From NCBI GenBank assembly GCA_964619485.1, contig CAZUCI010000023.1, forward strand, positions 1-37,953: a stretch of 37,953 nucleotides of DNA. The letters run 5' to 3'. The DNA is from UBA2882 sp964619485 (GTDB lineage Bacteria; Bacillota; Clostridia; Lachnospirales; Lachnospiraceae). Both the position numbers and the translations under genes were made by a program. The notes beneath the pieces were generated by a model. The model saw nothing but the letters and a program-made list of their open reading frames with translations, made no database searches and was not told the origin of the DNA. Positions 23,744-31,905 of this stretch are shown here, piece after piece. How positions within the stretch are numbered: the first letter of the stretch is position 1; each line of letters opens with the position of its first letter.

Positions 23744-25357
23744 TTAGTCTCCCTTTTTGGAACTATCGAACAAATACATGCCCGTGCCCTCATAAATTGC
23801 ATAATATTCATCTTCATAGACCTTTACACCATCCGGCATAACGGTAAAATCTCCATTTAACATTCCCGCTTCCTCTGTCCTTGCCAGAAGCAAAAAGGTT
23901 TTTCCGGTGTGATAGCCCTCTTTATAATAGCACTTTGGACTGAGCCACTCATAGGGTGCTGCAATTCCATCATGCCCGCCGAGATTCCCGACCTCAAGCT
24001 TTCCATCAGACAAATATTCCGTCACACTGGAGTTCCAGAACGTGGCATATCCAAAGGTATACTCGTTTTCCTCCAGAAACTCCATATATCCATATCTTTT
24101 TTCACAGTCATTATACTTCGTGTCCTGCCAAAGCTCCCCATACAGGGAGGAAAGCACCGTAATTACTGCCAGTGCCGCCATGGCGGGCTTAAAAAACTCT
24201 GTTTTTTCCCGGGCTGTGTCAAAATAGATTCCAATCAATGGCACCGCAGTCACATAGACCGGAAGCCAGTAGCGATACTGCTGCAGCACATCTGTAAAAA
24301 TCAGCATATACCAGTTTAAAAGAAAGCAGCCGTAAAAATAATACAGAAGCAGTCTCTGTTTTTGATTCAAAAGGTCATATCGATGCTTTGTCAGATACCA
24401 CACGACATAAATCACAAAAATCAAGAATGCAAACTTCACAGCATTGACAATTCCAAGCGGTGTCACAACCTGGATTTCGCGATAACCAAAAAGCTCAAGC
24501 ATCAGCTTCAGAGAAGTCATAAACCGGTCCGGCACATCCGAAAGTGGCACAAAGCTCACCTCAGAGGTCGTATCAAAGCTGTAATTGACAGCCAGATAAA
24601 ACTTGTTAATCAAAAAGCCCACACCGGCAAAAAATAACATAAGAACCGACAGAACCCCCGCAGGCAAAAGCCTCCCGCTTCTTTTTTCTCTCGTGTCAAA
24701 GCCGAAGCCAAAGCAAACAGCCAGCACAAGCGGAAGATACAGACTCGCCAGATAACGCAGTCCTGAAAGTCCCAAAACCGTACCCATGACGCACAGGAGT
24801 ACAACACGCAGAAGATACTTCCAATCTTTATATTGGAGCCAGAGCGACTGCTTTTCCGTACGCTCATCAATCTCTTTCATAAAAAATTTCAGCACAAGAA
24901 AGGTGCAGATTACCTGACTGGTATAGAAGTTCCCAATAAACATCATATCCAGATATTCGTTGGACAACGGTGCCAGCAAAAGTGCCATGGAAATCCATAA
25001 AGACGCTTTCTTTAAGGAAAATTCTCTTCCGGTAAAATAGTAAGCAGCTACCAGAAGCAGATCCATAATCACAATAGATATCAGCTTTACCACCGTATAA
25101 TCAGAGAAAATCCAAAACAGGGGTGCCATAATCAGCTGTGTGTAAATAATTCGAATCTCCGTGGAATAGAACCAGTTTTTAGAGATGATGCTGCCTTCCC
25201 TGGAAAGAAGCTTAGACAAAACAACCTCCGCTGCCGTGTCTGAATGCATGAGATTATCCGGCCAGATGACACAATATAAAATTAAGCAAAGTAATGTTAT
25301 GGCACTTAATAAAAGTGCACCCAGAGAAATTATTTTCCCCTTATCAGCTTTTTTCAT
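23744..25357 (-). CDS. GT-C-like polytopic membrane protein, first gene of the glycan unit
   Basis: A 537-residue membrane protein with about eleven hydrophobic segments and a soluble C-terminal domain of about 125 residues (from about 415). The first loop contains MHSDTAAEVVLSKLLSREGS (Asp40), the acidic start seen in lipid-linked sugar transferases of the GT-C fold, and KNWFYSTEIRIIYTQL follows. The C-terminal part, GYMEFLEENEYTFGYATFW, resembles the extracytoplasmic domain found in related Lachnospiraceae proteins. Substrates are unknown. It heads the unit with the flavoprotein and CgeB-like genes. AAAAGGAAAACT precedes the ATG. A promoter and a leader hairpin lie upstream, back to back with the promoter of the 1025-aa gene. 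Confidence 0.75.
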   Translation of the reverse strand: MKKADKGKIISLGALLLSAITLLCLILYCVIWPDNLMHSDTAAEVVLSKLLSREGSIISKNWFYSTEIRIIYTQLIMAPLFWIFSDYTVVKLISIVIMDLLLVAAYYFTGREFSLKKASLWISMALLLAPLSNEYLDMMFIGNFYTSQVICTFLVLKFFMKEIDERTEKQSLWLQYKDWKYLLRVVLLCVMGTVLGLSGLRYLASLYLPLVLAVCFGFGFDTREKRSGRLLPAGVLSVLMLFFAGVGFLINKFYLAVNYSFDTTSEVSFVPLSDVPDRFMTSLKLMLELFGYREIQVVTPLGIVNAVKFAFLIFVIYVVWYLTKHRYDLLNQKQRLLLYYFYGCFLLNWYMLIFTDVLQQYRYWLPVYVTAVPLIGIYFDTAREKTEFFKPAMAALAVITVLSSLYGELWQDTKYNDCEKRYGYMEFLEENEYTFGYATFWNSSVTEYLSDGKLEVGNLGGHDGIAAPYEWLSPKCYYKEGYHTGKTFLLLARTEEAGMLNGDFTVMPDGVKVYEDEYYAIYEGTGMYLFDSSKKGD

Positions 25358-25390
25358 AGTTTTCCTTTTATAATCGGTTTTTTACAGCTC

Positions 25391-25420
25391 AAAAATCATT
25401 GCAGTCCCTGTCGGGCTGCA
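25391..25420 (-). promoter_or_regulatory. Leader hairpin with T-run, possible attenuator
   Basis: On the minus strand TGCAGCCC-GACA-GGGACTGCA (25400-25420) gives an 8-bp stem with one bulged A, followed after four bases by TTTTT (25391-25395). It lies in the 5' leader of the GT-C gene, 43 bases before its ATG. Confidence 0.45.
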
Positions 25421-25450
25421 GGGTATTTTCCTATTTGTGCATACAAATAT

Positions 25451-25479
25451 ATGTTAACTTTTTACAGGGCTTTTGTCAA
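25451..25479 (-). promoter_or_regulatory. Promoter for the leftward glycan unit
   Basis: A perfect TTGACA (25474-25479) is followed after 17 bases by TAACAT (25451-25456). The transcript would start near 25444, giving an 85-base leader that contains the hairpin at 25391-25420. Confidence 0.8.
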
Positions 25480-25491
25480 TGAATACGCAAG

Positions 25492-25520
25492 TTGCAGTTT
25501 CCCGCTTTCTATACTAAAAT
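25492..25520 (+). promoter_or_regulatory. Possible promoter for the 1025-aa gene
   Basis: TTGCAG (25492-25497) and TAAAAT (25515-25520) are spaced by 17 bases. The -35 match is modest. The downstream bases TAGACCT repeat those at the EamA promoter. Confidence 0.45.
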
Positions 25521-25551
25521 AGACCTATCTGAAAAACAAAAAATACCCTGT

Positions 25552-25605
25552 ATTGATCGTAATAATTCAATTGATCTTAATAATTCAATTGATCATACTA
25601 ATTCA
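25552..25605. repeat. 18-bp direct repeat, three copies, in the leader of the 1025-aa gene
   Basis: Units ATTGATCGTAATAATTCA, ATTGATCTTAATAATTCA and ATTGATCATACTAATTCA follow each other without a gap and end 5 bases before the AAGGAG ribosome site (25610-25615). They could be a regulator-binding array or a spacing repeat. Confidence 0.9.
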
Positions 25606-25622
25606 TAAAAAGGAGTCCAATT

Positions 25623-28600
25623 ATGTTTTCGTTTTTTCTAGTCATCTGTCTGATTGCAGTCCTGTTATACAAATTGCTTCCCTCCTTTGCCGGAGGAAAT
25701 CAGGAATTCTTTGATATTATTATTGAGAACACTTCCCGAAGCGGTTTCAATAAATCCGGTGAGCTCAATTTATTCTGGCTTTTGCTTGTTGTGGGTGGAA
25801 TCATGCTGCTCCTGCTCTGGGCTTTTTCTAACCGTCTGTCACAGTCCTCAGCCGGGAAGTTTTCAGCTTTCTCCAAAAGCTTTGACCTGTCAGCACCCAA
25901 GGCTGTACCCTTGTGCCTGTTACTGTTTACTGCCTGTCCATTTCTGGCCAACCTGATTGCATTTCAGAAATTTATATGGCCTTTGTTTTTTGCCGTACTG
26001 CTTTGTACTGCCTTTTGTCTGCTTCCGGCCTCTTTTACCGAAAAATATCATTTAAATTCAGAAACTCTTCCGGGCATTCTGCTGGTTTACGTGCTTACCT
26101 ATTATGATATCGCAGCAGGCTGTGTTCTGATTGCTCATTTCAACTCAGCCTTTACGATCAATACCATGACCCACCAACTGCTCGCACTGTTTATTGGCAC
26201 TGTAATCCTGCTGCTTCCAGTCATGGCAGCTCACAGAAAGCTTCTGCTTCTGCAATTGTTTCTTCCCTTCCTTTTTATCATATGGCTGGTGGATACCTAC
26301 CGATACCAGGGCGCAGACATTCGGGTTCCATATGCAAAAGGCTATTATGTCTTTTTCTATTGTTTACTCTTACTCTCTTTTTTCATACTGTCTGTCCATA
26401 TAAAAAACAACTGGAATAAGCCGGCCACCATCAGCGCACCGAAAGGCACCCCTAAAGGCAGGCTGTCCTCTATAATTAGTCCGTTAACTCCCATGATTCT
26501 TTTTGCCTTTCATTCCTTTAGTGCCTGTGCCATGTATGCACAGCCGGATCAGCATCACCATGGGGAGCAGATGATTCCCTGGACTCAGGTTTTTTCTTTG
26601 GGTCAATCCCTCTATGAGGAATACACGCCGGTCTCCGGCCTTTTCCCCTTTGTAAACGGATTTATTCAGCATAAGCTCCTGGGTGGCACAGTCAGTGATT
26701 ATTCCCCTGCCATTTCAATAACAATGGTTATCTTTTGTTTTCTAACCATGTTCCTGATTACAAGACTTACAGGCAGCTCCACTGCCGTGCTTTTTGCTGT
26801 ACTTTTTGCCCTTCCCTGCTATAACAGGCAATATCTGGTTCTGCCAGTACTGCTGCTTTTGTCTATGCCTGCTCTTCAATCCCGCAGATTGCTCTGGACC
26901 TATACCTGGATTTTCTCCTGCTTTCTCGCCGGGCTTTACTATCCGCTTTACGGAGGCGCTCTGGTCATTGGCACGCTTCCCCTTGGGCTCTATCAATTAT
27001 ACCTTTGGATAAAAACAAAAGAATGGAAAAAGGATTTACGAAGTCCCCTTTCCTATCTGGAATTTCTACTTTGTTTTCTTCCCATTGCATGCTCCATTCC
27101 GCTCTTGTTTAAAATATTAAATCATACTTTAATTTATTCTTCTCAGACTGTTCTTGCGGATGGGATTAATGTTTTTGGCCAGGAAACGCCAATTTCCTTC
27201 ATGCCTTATTTAGAAAGCATACCAAAGCTTCGAAATTTCTGCTATTTCTCCCTGCGTATGCTTCTTCCCATGATAGGCATATGGGCATTTCTTTTCTGCA
27301 TGTCCAGGCTTTTTGGAACGCTTAAAAAGAGTGAAAAAGTACGTGTGTTATTTTTAGAACTTTTTGCAGGTGCCACTACACTTGGGATTTCCTACAGCTA
27401 CACTCTGGTCCGTGCGGATACCAACTGTGTTCTCTCCAGAACAGCATGGATTCTGGTCGCCGCTGCAGGTATCTATCTCCCTGTTCTGCTGCTGTCGTCT
27501 ATTGGGAATTATTCCAATTTGAATATGGAAAATATAGAACATACAGATAGTATAGAAAATACAGAGCACATAAAAAAAGAAGGACCGGAGCTCAAGCATC
27601 CCTTCCGCAATCTTTCTACCTGTATTTTTCTGGGGCTTTGCATCAGCATTCCTTTTTGGATTTTCAATGAGATTTCCCGTGAAAAGACTCCCCCCATGTG
27701 GGTTTACCCCGATGGTGAAAGTCTGATTGCCATGGATGATTCTTCAAAAATATTCGGGGAATATGTCGTTCCCGATTCTTTTGTCAAATCCGAGGATACA
27801 GGCTTACCTGCCAAATATCAGAATTTGCTGGGAAATGGTTTTATGGTTGCTGACCAGCTCCATTATATTGAAGATTACGCAGCCGTTATAGAGAAATGCG
27901 AGGCAGTGCAGGGCGACGTAACCTACATGGCCCTTGACGGACAGGGCTTTTACGATTACCTCGGTGTCAAGTGCTCTGTCACAGGCTATATTCCCGCTGC
28001 CAAGAGCTTTGAGGCACAGCGTGAAATATGGTCGCAGGCAGAAAAAAACTATCCTGTGATTTTCAATCTGAACGCACAGGACAGCTATTATATTACACGT
28101 TTTATGTGGGACGCAGGCTATGTCTACTGTGCTGAAGATTCCGCCTTTTATCCTGTAAATTTATTTGAGGCCATCTATCCGGAAGAAGATCCGGATGATT
28201 ATCGTAACTATGCCGCTTCCACCGAGTTTGGCCTGAGTGCCGATTCCTTCGGGGCCTCCTTTGAAGGTCTCATTTCGATCTTTGACCACAGTGCCATTGC
28301 CATGAATCAGACTGTCGTTGATCCGGATTCTGAACTGCTGCAGGAAAAAGCAACAGAACCGCTTCCTGCTGTCATTGAAGGAAATCAGTACGATTTTATG
28401 TATCTGTCCCTCGATTCCACAATTCCGGCTGATGCCACTGTTACCATCAGCTGGAATGATGCCACAGGACATTCCTTTGATGGGGCCAGAGTCACTGCCA
28501 CCGTTGGCGAAGGCACCCTGCTCATTCCCATGGGCATGAATTCCTGCTGGCTTCTGAGTGATATCAGCAACTTCACACTCACCATCAATGATTCAGCCGG

Positions 28601-28700
28601 GGGGCTTCTCTACGAAACAGATTACAAATACCTGTCAGAAAACCAGATCAGTAAGGCTGTTACACAGTTTTCCCTGCTGGCATTAAATTACAATCGTTAA
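25623..28700 (+). CDS. Giant polytopic membrane protein with extracytoplasmic C-terminal domain (GT-C-like)
   Basis: A 1025-residue protein with a strong AAGGAG 7 bases before the ATG. Roughly 14 hydrophobic segments fill residues 1-645, and one more lies at about 663-683; the final 340 residues are soluble and mainly beta-like. After several segments the loop DQHHHGEQMIPWTQVFSLGQ (about 309-328) is followed by YEEYTPVSGLFPFVNG. This arrangement recalls the acidic/His loop and the Y-x-P-x-G block of GT-C and polysaccharide membrane proteins, but I cannot place it in a named family. The position, divergent from the GT-C/flavoprotein/CgeB-like unit, suggests work in the same surface-glycan pathway. 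The 3' end converges on cysK with a 38-base gap and no clear terminator. Confidence 0.75.
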   Translation: MFSFFLVICLIAVLLYKLLPSFAGGNQEFFDIIIENTSRSGFNKSGELNLFWLLLVVGGIMLLLLWAFSNRLSQSSAGKFSAFSKSFDLSAPKAVPLCLLLFTACPFLANLIAFQKFIWPLFFAVLLCTAFCLLPASFTEKYHLNSETLPGILLVYVLTYYDIAAGCVLIAHFNSAFTINTMTHQLLALFIGTVILLLPVMAAHRKLLLLQLFLPFLFIIWLVDTYRYQGADIRVPYAKGYYVFFYCLLLLSFFILSVHIKNNWNKPATISAPKGTPKGRLSSIISPLTPMILFAFHSFSACAMYAQPDQHHHGEQMIPWTQVFSLGQSLYEEYTPVSGLFPFVNGFIQHKLLGGTVSDYSPAISITMVIFCFLTMFLITRLTGSSTAVLFAVLFALPCYNRQYLVLPVLLLLSMPALQSRRLLWTYTWIFSCFLAGLYYPLYGGALVIGTLPLGLYQLYLWIKTKEWKKDLRSPLSYLEFLLCFLPIACSIPLLFKILNHTLIYSSQTVLADGINVFGQETPISFMPYLESIPKLRNFCYFSLRMLLPMIGIWAFLFCMSRLFGTLKKSEKVRVLFLELFAGATTLGISYSYTLVRADTNCVLSRTAWILVAAAGIYLPVLLLSSIGNYSNLNMENIEHTDSIENTEHIKKEGPELKHPFRNLSTCIFLGLCISIPFWIFNEISREKTPPMWVYPDGESLIAMDDSSKIFGEYVVPDSFVKSEDTGLPAKYQNLLGNGFMVADQLHYIEDYAAVIEKCEAVQGDVTYMALDGQGFYDYLGVKCSVTGYIPAAKSFEAQREIWSQAEKNYPVIFNLNAQDSYYITRFMWDAGYVYCAEDSAFYPVNLFEAIYPEEDPDDYRNYAASTEFGLSADSFGASFEGLISIFDHSAIAMNQTVVDPDSELLQEKATEPLPAVIEGNQYDFMYLSLDSTIPADATVTISWNDATGHSFDGARVTATVGEGTLLIPMGMNSCWLLSDISNFTLTINDSAGGLLYETDYKYLSENQISKAVTQFSLLALNYNR

Positions 28701-28738
28701 ACCATGATGTCATTGATGTGTGAAGCCACTGAAACGCT

Positions 28739-29677
28739 TTAAGCCTCCGGGAACAGCGGGGTAGAAAGATAGCGGTCTCCGGAATCAGGTAAAAGTACTA
28801 CGATGACTTTTCCCTTATTCTCTGGGCGCAATGCCAGAAGCTTTGCAGCATAAAGTGCCGCACCGGAGGTGATTCCGCACAGAATACCTTCACTTTTTCC
28901 AAGACTGCGGCCTGTTTCATAGGCATCCGCCGCACTGATCGGGAGTACCTCATCATAGATATCTGTATCCAGTACCTTTGGAATAAAGCCGGCCCCAATT
29001 CCCTGAAGTTCATGGGCCCCGGCCGGTTTTCCGCTGAGCACCGCCGAGGTGTCAGGCTCAACTGCCACCACATGAATACCAGGATTCTGCTCCTTCAAAT
29101 ATCTGCCGGTTCCGGTAATGGTTCCACCCGTTCCAACTCCTGCTACAAAAATATCCACATTTCCCTCTGTATCATCCCAGATTTCAGGTCCGGTTGTCTC
29201 ATAGTGAGCTGCGGCATTGGAAGGATTATCAAACTGCCCCAGAATTACAGAGCCTGGTATGGATACCTTAAGCTCCTCCGCTCTTTTGATGGCTCCGCTC
29301 ATGCCCTCTGCTCCCGGCGTCAGCACCAGCTCTGCTCCGTAAGCACCTAAAAGCTTTCTGCGCTCAATACTCATGGTCTCCGGCAGGGTTAAAATTGTCC
29401 TGTATCCTCTGACTGCCCCCATCAGAGCAATTCCTATTCCGGTATTTCCACTGGTTGGCTCGATAATGGTTGCTCCGGGCTTCAATTCCCCACTTTTTTC
29501 TGCTGCCGTAATCATTTTCAACGCAACACGATCCTTGGCACTTCCTGCCGGATTGAGATACTCCAGCTTTGCCAGTATTGTCGCATCACCAATTTTCTCT
29601 TTTTCCATAAAATGATTCAGTCTCATAAGTGGTGTTTTTCCAATTAACTCTTCTGCATTTTCATAAATATGTCCCAT
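28739..29677 (-). CDS. cysK: Cysteine synthase A
   Basis: A 312-residue PLP enzyme that makes cysteine from O-acetylserine and sulfide in the cytoplasm. The PLP lysine is Lys48 in LNPAGSAKDRVALKM, the substrate loop is EPTSGNTGIG, and the phosphate cup is GTGGTITGTGRYL. The C-terminal half has ITSGAALYAA, and the length is normal. The canonical PGGSVKDR is PAGSAKDR here, still a functional form. AAAAAGGAGAC precedes the ATG. It follows the carbamate kinase gene on the same strand, separated by a GC-rich hairpin, and may be partly co-transcribed. No cysE or sulfur genes are nearby. Confidence 0.95.
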   Translation of the reverse strand: MGHIYENAEELIGKTPLMRLNHFMEKEKIGDATILAKLEYLNPAGSAKDRVALKMITAAEKSGELKPGATIIEPTSGNTGIGIALMGAVRGYRTILTLPETMSIERRKLLGAYGAELVLTPGAEGMSGAIKRAEELKVSIPGSVILGQFDNPSNAAAHYETTGPEIWDDTEGNVDIFVAGVGTGGTITGTGRYLKEQNPGIHVVAVEPDTSAVLSGKPAGAHELQGIGAGFIPKVLDTDIYDEVLPISAADAYETGRSLGKSEGILCGITSGAALYAAKLLALRPENKGKVIVVLLPDSGDRYLSTPLFPEA

Positions 29678-29705
29678 AATGTCTCCTTTTTATACCAATA
29701 GATAA

Positions 29706-29726
29706 GGGCCGCATTTCCTGCGGCCC
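29706..29726 (-). terminator. GC-rich hairpin between the carbamate kinase and cysK genes
   Basis: GGGCCGCA and TGCGGCCC form a perfect 8-bp stem with a 5-base loop 22 bases after the carbamate kinase stop codon. The sequence after it on the minus strand is TTATCTATT, a poor T-run, so it may be a partial terminator or an RNA stabiliser. Confidence 0.55.
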
Positions 29727-29747
29727 GGTAGCTTTACATGTATTCTT

Positions 29748-30683
29748 TTATGCTGTAATACAAGTGCCCTTTTTGCCCTTTACAGCCTCCGCTGCATTGG
29801 CAATGGATGTAATAATAACACTTCCTGTTGGAACCTTCTCAAGATATGTGATTGCCGCTTCAATCTTTGGAAGCATATCCAGCTCTCCGAACTGCCCTTC
29901 TGCCATCAGTGCTTTTGCCTCGGCAACGGTCATCTTGTCGATACCCTGCTGATTCTCTTTTCCAAAATTCTTATAAACCTGCTCTACACTTGTCAAAATA
30001 ATCAGAGCGTCTGCCTCCAGGTCAGATGCTAGCTTACCGGCAATACAATCCTTCTCAATAACGGCAGATGCACCTTTTAATGCATGCTGCTGTTCAATAA
30101 CAGGGATTCCGCCACCGCCACAGGCAATTACTACCTGATCCGCATCAGCCAGAGTCTTAATCGCCTCTATTTCAACAATATCGATTGGCTTAGGGGCTGC
30201 CACTACTCTTCTGAAGCCTTTTCCGGACTCTTCCTTAACATAGTTTCCTTTTTTGATCTCGATTTCAGCATCCTCTGCACTCATAAAACGGCCAATCAGC
30301 TTCTGCGGCTCATAAAAGGTCTCATCATAGGGATCAACTGTCACCTGTGTCAGAATCGTGCTGACCGGTTTGGAAATCCCCCGGCTCAACAGCTCTGCAC
30401 GCAGGGAATTCTGAATATCGTATCCCACATAGCCCTGGCTCATTGCCGAGCACACGCACATAGGTGCCGGTGTATAGTCAATATAAATTCTATGCAGCTC
30501 TGTCATAGCTTTATGAATCATGGAAACCTGTGGTCCATTACTGTGGGTGATGGTAAGCTGGTAATCAGCCTCCACCAGATCTGCCAGTGCCTTTGCTGTA
30601 TCCTTTACAGCATCCCACTGCTGGGAAATGGTATATCCAAGTGCTTCATGTCCTAAAGAAACAACTACTTTTTTCTTACTCAT
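29748..30683 (-). CDS. arcC: Carbamate kinase, variant GHEAL subfamily
   Basis: A 311-residue amino-acid-kinase family protein. Carbamate kinase makes ATP from carbamoyl phosphate and ADP. Typical features are VTVDPYDETFYEPQKLIG, the block VAAPKPIDIVE, VIACGGGGIPVIE and SDLEADALIILTSVEQVYKNF, with MLPKIEAAI near the end. It departs from the classical enzyme at the first glycine loop, SLGHEALGY in place of the usual LGGNAL, and at HSNGPQVS in place of HGNGPQVG. This matches a clostridial subfamily usually annotated as carbamate kinase, so the activity should be read with care. The ATG at 30683 has AGGTAAGG upstream. No arcA, arcB or purine-degradation genes are nearby. A clear promoter lies at 30785-30813. 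Confidence 0.85.
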   Translation of the reverse strand: MSKKKVVVSLGHEALGYTISQQWDAVKDTAKALADLVEADYQLTITHSNGPQVSMIHKAMTELHRIYIDYTPAPMCVCSAMSQGYVGYDIQNSLRAELLSRGISKPVSTILTQVTVDPYDETFYEPQKLIGRFMSAEDAEIEIKKGNYVKEESGKGFRRVVAAPKPIDIVEIEAIKTLADADQVVIACGGGGIPVIEQQHALKGASAVIEKDCIAGKLASDLEADALIILTSVEQVYKNFGKENQQGIDKMTVAEAKALMAEGQFGELDMLPKIEAAITYLEKVPTGSVIITSIANAAEAVKGKKGTCITA

Positions 30684-30784
30684 ATCCTTACCTGCTTTCT
30701 CCGTAGCATTATGCATACAAAATACAAAAGACCTGTAAACCGCCTCTGTTCACTGCATTGCCCGCGTAAATAAAAGATGCTTAA

Positions 30785-30813
30785 ATTATACCAAATTATA
30801 TGTCAAATCGCAA
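30785..30813 (-). promoter_or_regulatory. Promoter for the carbamate kinase gene
   Basis: On the minus strand TTGCGA (30808-30813), 17 bases, TATAAT (30785-30790). The leader to the ATG at 30683 is about 95 bases long. Confidence 0.7.
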
Positions 30814-30857
30814 GAGAGTCTTAGGCTGTGAGAACAGGCTTCCCCATGTTACAAGCA

Positions 30858-30899
30858 CACTCGCCTATGTTGAAAATGCACTTGCCTATGCTGAAAACG
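30858..30899. repeat. 21-bp tandem repeat at the 3' end of lspA
   Basis: CACTCGCCTATGTTGAAAATG (30858-30878) is followed directly by CACTTGCCTATGCTGAAAACG (30879-30899); three of 21 positions differ. The second unit contains the lspA stop codon, so the repeat extends from the last codons into the spacer. Confidence 0.8.
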
Positions 30900-31329
30900 C
30901 ACTGATACAGGCTCCAATCATAATGCAGAAATCGGAAATATTGAATACAATGTTTCTAAGCTTTTCATTTTTAACATTAAAGCCAAAATAATCCACCACA
31001 TATTCTCGCATAAATCGGTCATAGGTATTGGAAAAGGCTCCGCCAAGCAAAAGTGAAAGCCCTGCTTTCAGCAGCGACTTGCCCTTTGTTCCAAAGGTCA
31101 CCAGAAACAAAACTGCACATGCCAGACATAGACCCGCTGACATCCCCTTAATAAACTGGGGCCGCTTTTCTCCCATATTCAGGAAAGCACCATGATTATG
31201 ATAGTTGGTAAAATACAATTTTCCCTTTAAAATGGGCTCCCGCTTTCCATCCGGATGCTTTTTCTCACTGACCTGCTTTATAACTGACTCTGCTGCCACT
31301 ATGGCTATTACAATTCCAAGAAAAATCAT
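30886..31329 (-). CDS. lspA: Signal peptidase II-like protein, divergent
   Basis: A 147-residue four-helix membrane protein of the lipoprotein signal peptidase type, cutting the signal peptide of lipidated prolipoproteins. The catalytic aspartates are Asp104 in GGAFSNTYDRF and Asp133 in FNISDFCIM, matching the NxxDR and FNxAD motifs, and the NHGAFLN loop (45-51) corresponds to the usual NxGAAF. It departs from the standard protein in the first helix, where the conserved Asp before Lys is replaced (AAESVIKQ), and in an extended loop. It may be a specialised paralog. GAGG or GGAAG precedes the ATG at 31329. The 3' end carries a 21-bp repeat, and the palindrome array lies just upstream. Confidence 0.8.
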   Translation of the reverse strand: MIFLGIVIAIVAAESVIKQVSEKKHPDGKREPILKGKLYFTNYHNHGAFLNMGEKRPQFIKGMSAGLCLACAVLFLVTFGTKGKSLLKAGLSLLLGGAFSNTYDRFMREYVVDYFGFNVKNEKLRNIVFNISDFCIMIGACISAFSA

Positions 31330-31352
31330 AGACTTCCTGCCTCTCTTTTAAG

Positions 31353-31601
31353 TTTTTCGATATAGCCTGACTTAATATCCATATCGAAAAATTTTTTGTC
31401 ATTTTGGTTGACATAATGTGTTTTCCTTTTGCTTTTTCGATATAGGAAGAAAGTTTTTCTATATCGAGGAAAAAATCCAAAAAACCTTCGATATGGAAAA
31501 TATCATTCTCTATATCGAGAAATGGTTTACATAATTCATTTTTTGTGGGTAAATTTACAGGATTTCTTTCGATATAGAAAAAAATATTGTCTATATCGAA
31601 A
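31353..31601. repeat. Array of four TCGATAT inverted repeats
   Basis: Eight copies of a TTTCGATATAG-type half-site are arranged as four inverted pairs: 31353-31363 with 31381-31391 (11 bp perfect); 31438-31445 with 31459-31466; 31488-31494 with 31512-31518; 31567-31577 with 31591-31601 (11 bp perfect). Loops are 13 to 17 bases and the spacing between pairs is 22 to 48. The array fills the region between lspA and the assembly gap. It is not CRISPR-like. I know no named family for it. Confidence 0.85.
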
Positions 31602-31665
31602 AGTTAAGCGGGCAGACAAATTTTCATTCCACTGCTGCTTTTCATATGCCGTATTACACTACTTC

Positions 31666-31749
31666 GAGCCCCTCTATCGCCTCCAATTTGTGCAGTACTC
31701 TGAGCCCCTCTATCGCCTCCAATTCGAAGTATTTCAGTTCTCATTCATC
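31666..31749. repeat. 36-bp spaced repeat beside the assembly gap
   Basis: The 23-base core GAGCCCCTCTATCGCCTCC-AATT occurs at 31666-31688 and 31702-31724, a period of exactly 36 bases, with 13 variable bases between. On the minus strand the core reads in frame as LEAIEGL in a 12-residue repeat, but stop codons flank it and no start is seen. Bases 31720-31749 are repeated after the gap at 31850-31879. Confidence 0.8.
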
Positions 31750-31849
31750 NNNNNNNNNNNNNNNNNNNNNNNNNNNNNNNNNNNNNNNNNNNNNNNNNNN
31801 NNNNNNNNNNNNNNNNNNNNNNNNNNNNNNNNNNNNNNNNNNNNNNNNN
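31750..31849. other. Assembly gap of 100 N
   Basis: Exactly 100 N, so a placeholder of unknown size. The 30 bases to its left (31720-31749) and to its right (31850-31879) are identical, which indicates either two contig ends that overlap or an unresolved tandem repeat. No gene can be called across it. The noncoding stretch 31330-31905 thus holds the palindromes, the 36-bp repeats and this gap. Confidence 0.95.
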
Positions 31850-31905
31850 CAATTCGAAGTATTTCAGTTCTCATTCATCCCTCTCACCGCTTTTCCTCTA
31901 TTCTA

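Noticed and set aside
30084..30656. 190-codon plus-strand frame
   Set aside because: Shadow of the carbamate kinase gene, with Cys/His-rich antisense composition.
31265..31480. 71-codon minus-strand frame (TTG start) across the palindrome array
   Set aside because: The repeated DIE/YIE residues come from the TATCGA palindromes; it overlaps the lspA start and lacks an ATG.
31666..31749. CRISPR array
   Set aside because: The 23-base repeat has a 36-base period, leaving only 13-base spacers, and only two copies are visible; no cas genes are nearby.
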